Translations under genes and position numbers: made by a program
The notes under the pieces: generated by a model
What the model was told of the DNA's origin: nothing
Seen by the model: only the letters and a program-made list of their open reading frames with translations
Databases searched by the model: none
In this document: positions 60,544 to 64,000 of the stretch, in pieces
How positions within the stretch are numbered: the stretch's first letter is position 1
Layout of the letters: each line of letters begins with the position of its first letter
Assembly: GCA_036558125.1 (NCBI GenBank)
Contig: DATBGE010000036.1
Span: 1 to 64,000, forward strand
Direction: 5' to 3'
Length of the DNA: 64,000 nucleotides
Source: DATBGE01 sp036558125
Lineage (GTDB): Bacteria; Gemmatimonadota; Gemmatimonadetes; Gemmatimonadales; GWC2-71-9

Positions 60544-62180
60544 CTGCCGGGGGAAACCACGCCTCTCCGGCTCGCTCCACGTCGGCCTGGGCCCCGCTCG
60601 CCTTTCGCATCTACCGGCTGATCTGGCTGGCGGTGCTGGCCAGCAACATCGGCACCTGGATGCAGACGGTGGGCGCCCAGTGGCTCCTCGTCAGCCTGCC
60701 GAATGCCGCCACCCTCGTAGCACTGGTTCAGACCGCGGATACCCTGCCCGACCTGTTGTTTGCGCTGCCGGGCGGCGCGCTGGCCGACATCTTCGATCGT
60801 CGCCGGTTCTTGATCGTCCTCCAGGTTCTCCAGATCATCGCGGGTGTCGGGCTCACCTGGCTCACGTTCGCGGACCAGATGACACCGCCGCTGCTCCTCG
60901 GCTTCACCTTCCTGCTGGGCGCCGGCTCGGCGCTGCAGACGCCGGCCTATGAGGCGCTCATTCCCGAGCTGGTGCCCCGGAGCGAGCTCCATGCGGCGGT
61001 AGCGCTGGGCAGCGTCAACGTGAATGTCGCACGCGCCGTCGGGCCCGCCATCGCGGGAATTCTCATCGCCAAATTGGGCGTCGGGGCGGTGTTTGCGCTC
61101 AACACCGTCACGTTCGTGTTTCTCCCCATCGTGCTCCTCCTGTGGCGCCCGCCCGCAGAGGCGACCGCTCCCTCTCCGGAGCGGTTCGTCGCCGCTCTCA
61201 AGGCAGGAGGCCGCTATGTCCGCTACTCCCCCGTCACCCAGCGGATCCTGCTCCGGTTGTGTCTGTTCGTGTTTCCCGCCACGGTCCTCTGGGCGCTTCT
61301 GCCTCTCATCGCGAGCCACCAGCTAGGCCTGAGTGCCGATGGCTATGGCCTTCTGCTCGCCGCACTCGGCGGGGGTGCGGTTGGCGGTGCATTCCTGCTT
61401 CCCTGGCTCAGTCGCAGGCTCTCCGCCAATCCTCTGCTCGCGGCTGCCTGCGTTGCCTACGCCGGCGCGACGCTACTCCTGGTCGCCATTCCCATGACCG
61501 CGGTCGCCTTACTCGCCCTGCTGCTCGCGGGAGCGGCCTGGATTGTGGTCGTCGCCTGGAGCAACGCGGAAATCCAGCTCTTCCTGCCGGTATGGGTCCG
61601 GGCCCGAGGCCTGGCAACGTATCAGATGGTGCTGTTCGGCTCGCAGGCGGTGGGAGCCCTCGGGTGGGGACTGCTGGCCGAACGCACGGGGCTGGTGCCG
61701 GCATTCCTCATCGCCGCGGTAGTGCTGCTCCTCGGCACGGCCACCATCGTCTTCTGGCCGCTGTACGATCTCTCCCGCCTCCCCACCGATCCTTCGGAGC
61801 AATGGGAAGAGCCCAGCCTGGTGCGGCAGTACGACCACGACGAGGGGCCGATCGTTGTGACCACCGCCTACACTGTTACTCCAGAGAATGAGGAGGCCTT
61901 CCTCAAGGCGATGGTCGCGGTGCGCCTCTCCCGGCTCCGTACCGGCGCCATCAGCTGGGATTTGTATCGTGAGGGGGAGACGGCTCAGCGATTCGTCGAG
62001 CTTTTCATTGTGACCACCTGGGGCGAGCACTTGCAGCAACATGGCGGGCGGCAAACCGCAGTGGACTCCGCCATCGACAAGCGGGTCCGCGAGCTGGCGA
62101 GTTCCAAACCGGTGACCCGGCACTATTTCCCCGCGGAGCTGCTGGGGGACGACTGGGGCTTGAGAACTACGCAGCAATAA
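60540..62180 (+). CDS. MFS transporter (MFS_3/EntS-like) with C-terminal ABM-like domain
   Basis: 546 residues. The first 410 form a twelve-helix major facilitator of the MFS_3 exporter type (NIGTWMQTVGAQWLL; LPGGALADIFDRRRFLI; ARAVGPAIAGILI). The last 110 residues (VTTAYTVTPENEEAFLKAM; LYREGETAQRFVELFIVTTW) look like a dimeric alpha/beta-barrel, antibiotic-biosynthesis-monooxygenase-like domain. The GTG start overlaps the DUF2252 stop as GTGA. The substrate is unknown. Confidence 0.9.
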   Translation: MTAGGNHASPARSTSAWAPLAFRIYRLIWLAVLASNIGTWMQTVGAQWLLVSLPNAATLVALVQTADTLPDLLFALPGGALADIFDRRRFLIVLQVLQIIAGVGLTWLTFADQMTPPLLLGFTFLLGAGSALQTPAYEALIPELVPRSELHAAVALGSVNVNVARAVGPAIAGILIAKLGVGAVFALNTVTFVFLPIVLLLWRPPAEATAPSPERFVAALKAGGRYVRYSPVTQRILLRLCLFVFPATVLWALLPLIASHQLGLSADGYGLLLAALGGGAVGGAFLLPWLSRRLSANPLLAAACVAYAGATLLLVAIPMTAVALLALLLAGAAWIVVVAWSNAEIQLFLPVWVRARGLATYQMVLFGSQAVGALGWGLLAERTGLVPAFLIAAVVLLLGTATIVFWPLYDLSRLPTDPSEQWEEPSLVRQYDHDEGPIVVTTAYTVTPENEEAFLKAMVAVRLSRLRTGAISWDLYREGETAQRFVELFIVTTWGEHLQQHGGRQTAVDSAIDKRVRELASSKPVTRHYFPAELLGDDWGLRTTQQ

Positions 62181-62186
62181 CGACTT

Positions 62187-62930
62187 ATGAAAATCGCCAC
62201 CTGGAACGTCAACGGCATCCGGGCGCGCGCAGCGCAGCTCCAGGAGTGGCTGGAAGCCGAGCGGCCGGACGTCGTGTGCCTGCAGGAGCTCAAAGCAGAG
62301 TTGTCGCAGATTCCCGACGTGTGCCGGCACCCCGACTATCACGCATACTGGCACACCCTCAAGGGGTATTCCGGTGTGTCGCTGCAGGTTCGCAAGGAGT
62401 TGTGCCCCACCGATCCGGTCTACAGTCATCCTCCGTTCGACATGGAATCGCGGATCGTGCAGGTGGACCACGGCGATCTGGTCATCGCCTCGATCTACGT
62501 GCCGAATGGCGGGAAGGATTACGCATCGAAGCTGAGTTTTCTCACCCAGCTCACCGACTGGACCCGCAGGCTCATGGTCGAGGGACGCGAGGTTCTGCTG
62601 TGCGGAGACATGAACATCGCCCGCACCGATCTGGACGTGCATCCGCGGGAGCGGAAGCTCAATGCCGTGGGCCAGCGCCCCGATGAGCGCGCACTCTTCG
62701 AGGGACTCTTTGCCACCGGCCTGGTTGATCTCGGGCGCACGTTCGATCCGGAGAATCCTGGGCTGTTCACCTGGTGGGCGCCGTGGCGCAACCTCCGGGC
62801 GCGGAATATCGGCTGGCGGCTGGATTATCTCCTGGCCTCCCCCACGCTCGCGTCACGGACCACGAGTTGCGTGGTCAGGGCGGAGGTGGGGACCAGTGAT
62901 CACGCGCCGGTGGTGATGACAACTACTTAA
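62187..62930 (+). CDS. xth: Exodeoxyribonuclease III
   Basis: 247 residues of the endonuclease/exonuclease/phosphatase fold, with active-site segments MKIATWNVNGIR (Asn), CLQELKAE (metal-binding Glu), the YVPNGG motif, LLCGDMNIA (Asp/Asn), WRLDYLL and SDHAPV (Asp-His). It incises apurinic/apyrimidinic sites and degrades 3' ends in base-excision repair. It starts at the ATG at 62187, six bases after the MFS stop, so it may share that transcript. TACCGAG heptads begin three bases after its stop. Confidence 0.95.
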   Translation: MKIATWNVNGIRARAAQLQEWLEAERPDVVCLQELKAELSQIPDVCRHPDYHAYWHTLKGYSGVSLQVRKELCPTDPVYSHPPFDMESRIVQVDHGDLVIASIYVPNGGKDYASKLSFLTQLTDWTRRLMVEGREVLLCGDMNIARTDLDVHPRERKLNAVGQRPDERALFEGLFATGLVDLGRTFDPENPGLFTWWAPWRNLRARNIGWRLDYLLASPTLASRTTSCVVRAEVGTSDHAPVVMTTT

Positions 62931-62933
62931 TAG

Positions 62934-62968
62934 TACCGAGTACCGAGTACCGAGTACCGAGTACCGAG
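62934..62968. repeat. Five tandem TACCGAG heptads
   Basis: Five exact copies of a 7-bp unit follow the exonuclease III stop codon by three bases. No inverted partner is seen nearby. The unit differs from the AATTGNN heptads at 488 and 58462 but has the same length and position (a convergent intergenic gap). Confidence 0.95.
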
Positions 62969-62973
62969 TGGCT

Positions 62974-63014
62974 GAGGGGACCAGACGCCCTGCAGATCAA
63001 GCGCCTGGTCCCTC
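62974..63014. terminator. Hairpin between convergent genes, probable bidirectional terminator
   Basis: GAGGGGACCAGACGC (62974-62988) pairs with GCGCCTGGTCCCTC (63001-63014) with one bulge and one mismatch. There is no strong T-run on either side. It lies just after the TACCGAG array and before the stop of the TPR gene. Confidence 0.55.
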
Positions 63015-63024
63015 GTCGCTCTCG

Positions 63025-64000
63025 CTAGGTGGTTCCAGCCATCTGCGCCGCTTTGTTGCGAACCAGTGCGTAATTGAGCGCTGGCAGGCCATTCCAGTTG
63101 GCAGCCTTGCCCGCGTAGTCCCGTGCCTTCGCCATGTCTCCCTTGCCCTGATACGCCAGCGCCATGCGATAGAGGTTGTAGGGATCCTGGAGATTCGCCT
63201 GCTGCAGCTCAGTGATCGCTTGATCGAACTGCTTCCCCGCGAGGGCGATCCTTCCGGCCAACTCGTGGGTCAGGTTGGTCTGAAACCGGTTCCCATTGGC
63301 GGCCGAACCCTTGGCAAAGGCGTCGGACTCGGTCCGAGCGGTCGCCAGGTCGCCCTTGGCGATCGCCACAGCGGCGACGTTGGCGTGGTGGAACAGTGTC
63401 GTCACCCCTTTGACCGCCGGTGAGAGCGCCGAGCTCTCGGTGATCTGGAGTGCCTTGTCGTAGGCGGCCAGGGCCTCGTCGTTTCTCCCCATCGCCAGCA
63501 ACAGGTTGCCCTTGAAGTTCATGTCCGCGGTCATGGCACCGGCATCGCCCGCCTTTTCCGCGATGCCAAACTCCCGCTCGGCCTGCTGAATGGCTTGGTC
63601 GAACTTCCCCTGGTCGGCGTAGACCACCGCCTGAACGAAGACCGCCTGACGCCGCTCGCCATCATTCCGGGCGTTGGCGTACAGCTCGCTGAGGCGAGTG
63701 GTCGCGACGTCGGGTTTGCCGAGGTAGAGCGCATTGATGGAGGTACCGATCCGGGCCGAGATGAAATGGGGATCGAGGGCGAGAGCCTTCTGATACTGGG
63801 TAACCGATTCGTCGAACCGCCCCATCTTCATGAGTAGTTCAGCGTAGGAATCGTAGGGATTCGGGTCGTTGGGGATGAGTTCTGCGTACTTCTTGAAGGC
63901 CTGCTCCGCATCGGGATAATTGCCCACGGTCTTGTAGGCGTAGCCAAGATTGTTATAGACCGGAGGGAACGATGGCGCGATGGCGGTCGTGGCCTTGAAG
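63025..64000 (-). CDS. Tetratricopeptide-repeat protein, C-terminal part (5' end outside window)
   Basis: About 325 residues visible; the frame is open to the window edge (first full codon at 63999). Repeats of about 34 residues with TPR spacing are clear: PPVYNNLGYAYKTVGNYPDA, then NPYDSYAELLMKMGRFDES, GNLLLAMGRNDEALAAYDKA and LAGRIALAGKQFDQAITELQ. TPR arrays mediate protein contacts. Similar C-terminal TPR blocks occur in serine/threonine kinases or adenylate-cyclase-type regulators of this kind of organism, but the N-terminal domain is not in view. Confidence 0.88.
   Translation of the reverse strand, partial: FKATTAIAPSFPPVYNNLGYAYKTVGNYPDAEQAFKKYAELIPNDPNPYDSYAELLMKMGRFDESVTQYQKALALDPHFISARIGTSINALYLGKPDVATTRLSELYANARNDGERRQAVFVQAVVYADQGKFDQAIQQAEREFGIAEKAGDAGAMTADMNFKGNLLLAMGRNDEALAAYDKALQITESSALSPAVKGVTTLFHHANVAAVAIAKGDLATARTESDAFAKGSAANGNRFQTNLTHELAGRIALAGKQFDQAITELQQANLQDPYNLYRMALAYQGKGDMAKARDYAGKAANWNGLPALNYALVRNKAAQMAGTT

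Noticed and set aside
1..64000. tRNA, rRNA, insertion sequences, integrases
   Set aside because: I looked through the intergenic gaps and saw no cloverleaf with CCA-type ends, no rRNA segments and no transposase or integrase gene; a covariance-model scan would be needed to exclude small RNAs.

Overview
The window is high-GC bacterial DNA packed with genes on both strands. I see no rRNA, tRNA, transposase or CRISPR array, and no gene-free stretch longer than about 300 bases. The gene content suggests a Gemmatimonadota-like (or possibly Acidobacteriota-like) soil or sediment bacterium. The signs are two PadR plus MacB/FtsX-type (ADOP) permease pairs, an ECF42-type sigma factor with a DGPF protein, type III glutamine synthetase, DUF4097, DUF4136 and DUF4142 proteins, and a selenoprotein formate dehydrogenase. 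This assignment is an inference from gene content; there is no marker gene to settle it.

Layout. 1-4.0 kb: the end of an agmatine deiminase gene, a small inverted-repeat cassette carrying a four-helix-bundle protein, type III glutamine synthetase, ribosomal protein bS21 and a cold-shock protein. 4-9.8 kb: an orphan branched-chain-amino-acid-type binding lipoprotein, a secreted lipoprotein, a DUF4097 protein, a Cache-HAMP-GGDEF diguanylate cyclase and an SH3b lipoprotein. 9.9-13.1 kb: a copper operon (cupredoxin, CopA, CsoR). 13.2-17.6 kb: a tightly overlapping glycolipid-type operon (GT39, two GT2 enzymes, a flippase-like protein). 17.7-24.4 kb: a formate dehydrogenase locus (fdhD, a split alpha subunit with selenocysteine, a NuoE-NuoF fusion, a LysR regulator). 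24.6-33.2 kb: one giant cyclic beta-1,2-glucan synthase. 33.2-39.6 kb: a metallopeptidase, an ATP-dependent DNA ligase, a DinB protein, and an ADOP permease with its PadR. 39.7-46.1 kb: a MarR-regulated RND efflux system. 46.1-53.6 kb: hypothetical proteins, an SRPBCC protein coupled to a membrane-anchored sulfotransferase, a DUF4142 protein divergent from a cysteine-rich HTH regulator, and a DGPF / ECF42 / SDR group. 53.7-64 kb: a second PadR-ADOP pair, pirin, DoxX, a DUF4136 protein, DUF2252 plus an MFS transporter, exonuclease III, and the end of a TPR protein that runs off the window.

Two things stand out. First, a family of 7-bp tandem repeats (AATTGNN) is arranged as long inverted repeats in convergent intergenic gaps. 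One pair (488-529 and 994-1035, 40 of 42 bases complementary) encloses a gene for a 23S-rRNA-intervening-sequence-type four-helix-bundle protein and a terminator-like hairpin, so it looks like a compact mobile cassette. A second locus (58462-58582) has the same architecture without a gene, and a third (62934-62968) has a different heptad in a single array. Second, the formate dehydrogenase alpha subunit is split and reordered. The selenocysteine-containing molybdopterin part comes first (in-frame TGA at 23106-23108 followed by a SECIS hairpin), then the NuoEF fusion, then a separate iron-sulfur protein that holds the cluster-binding segment normally at the N terminus of the same chain.
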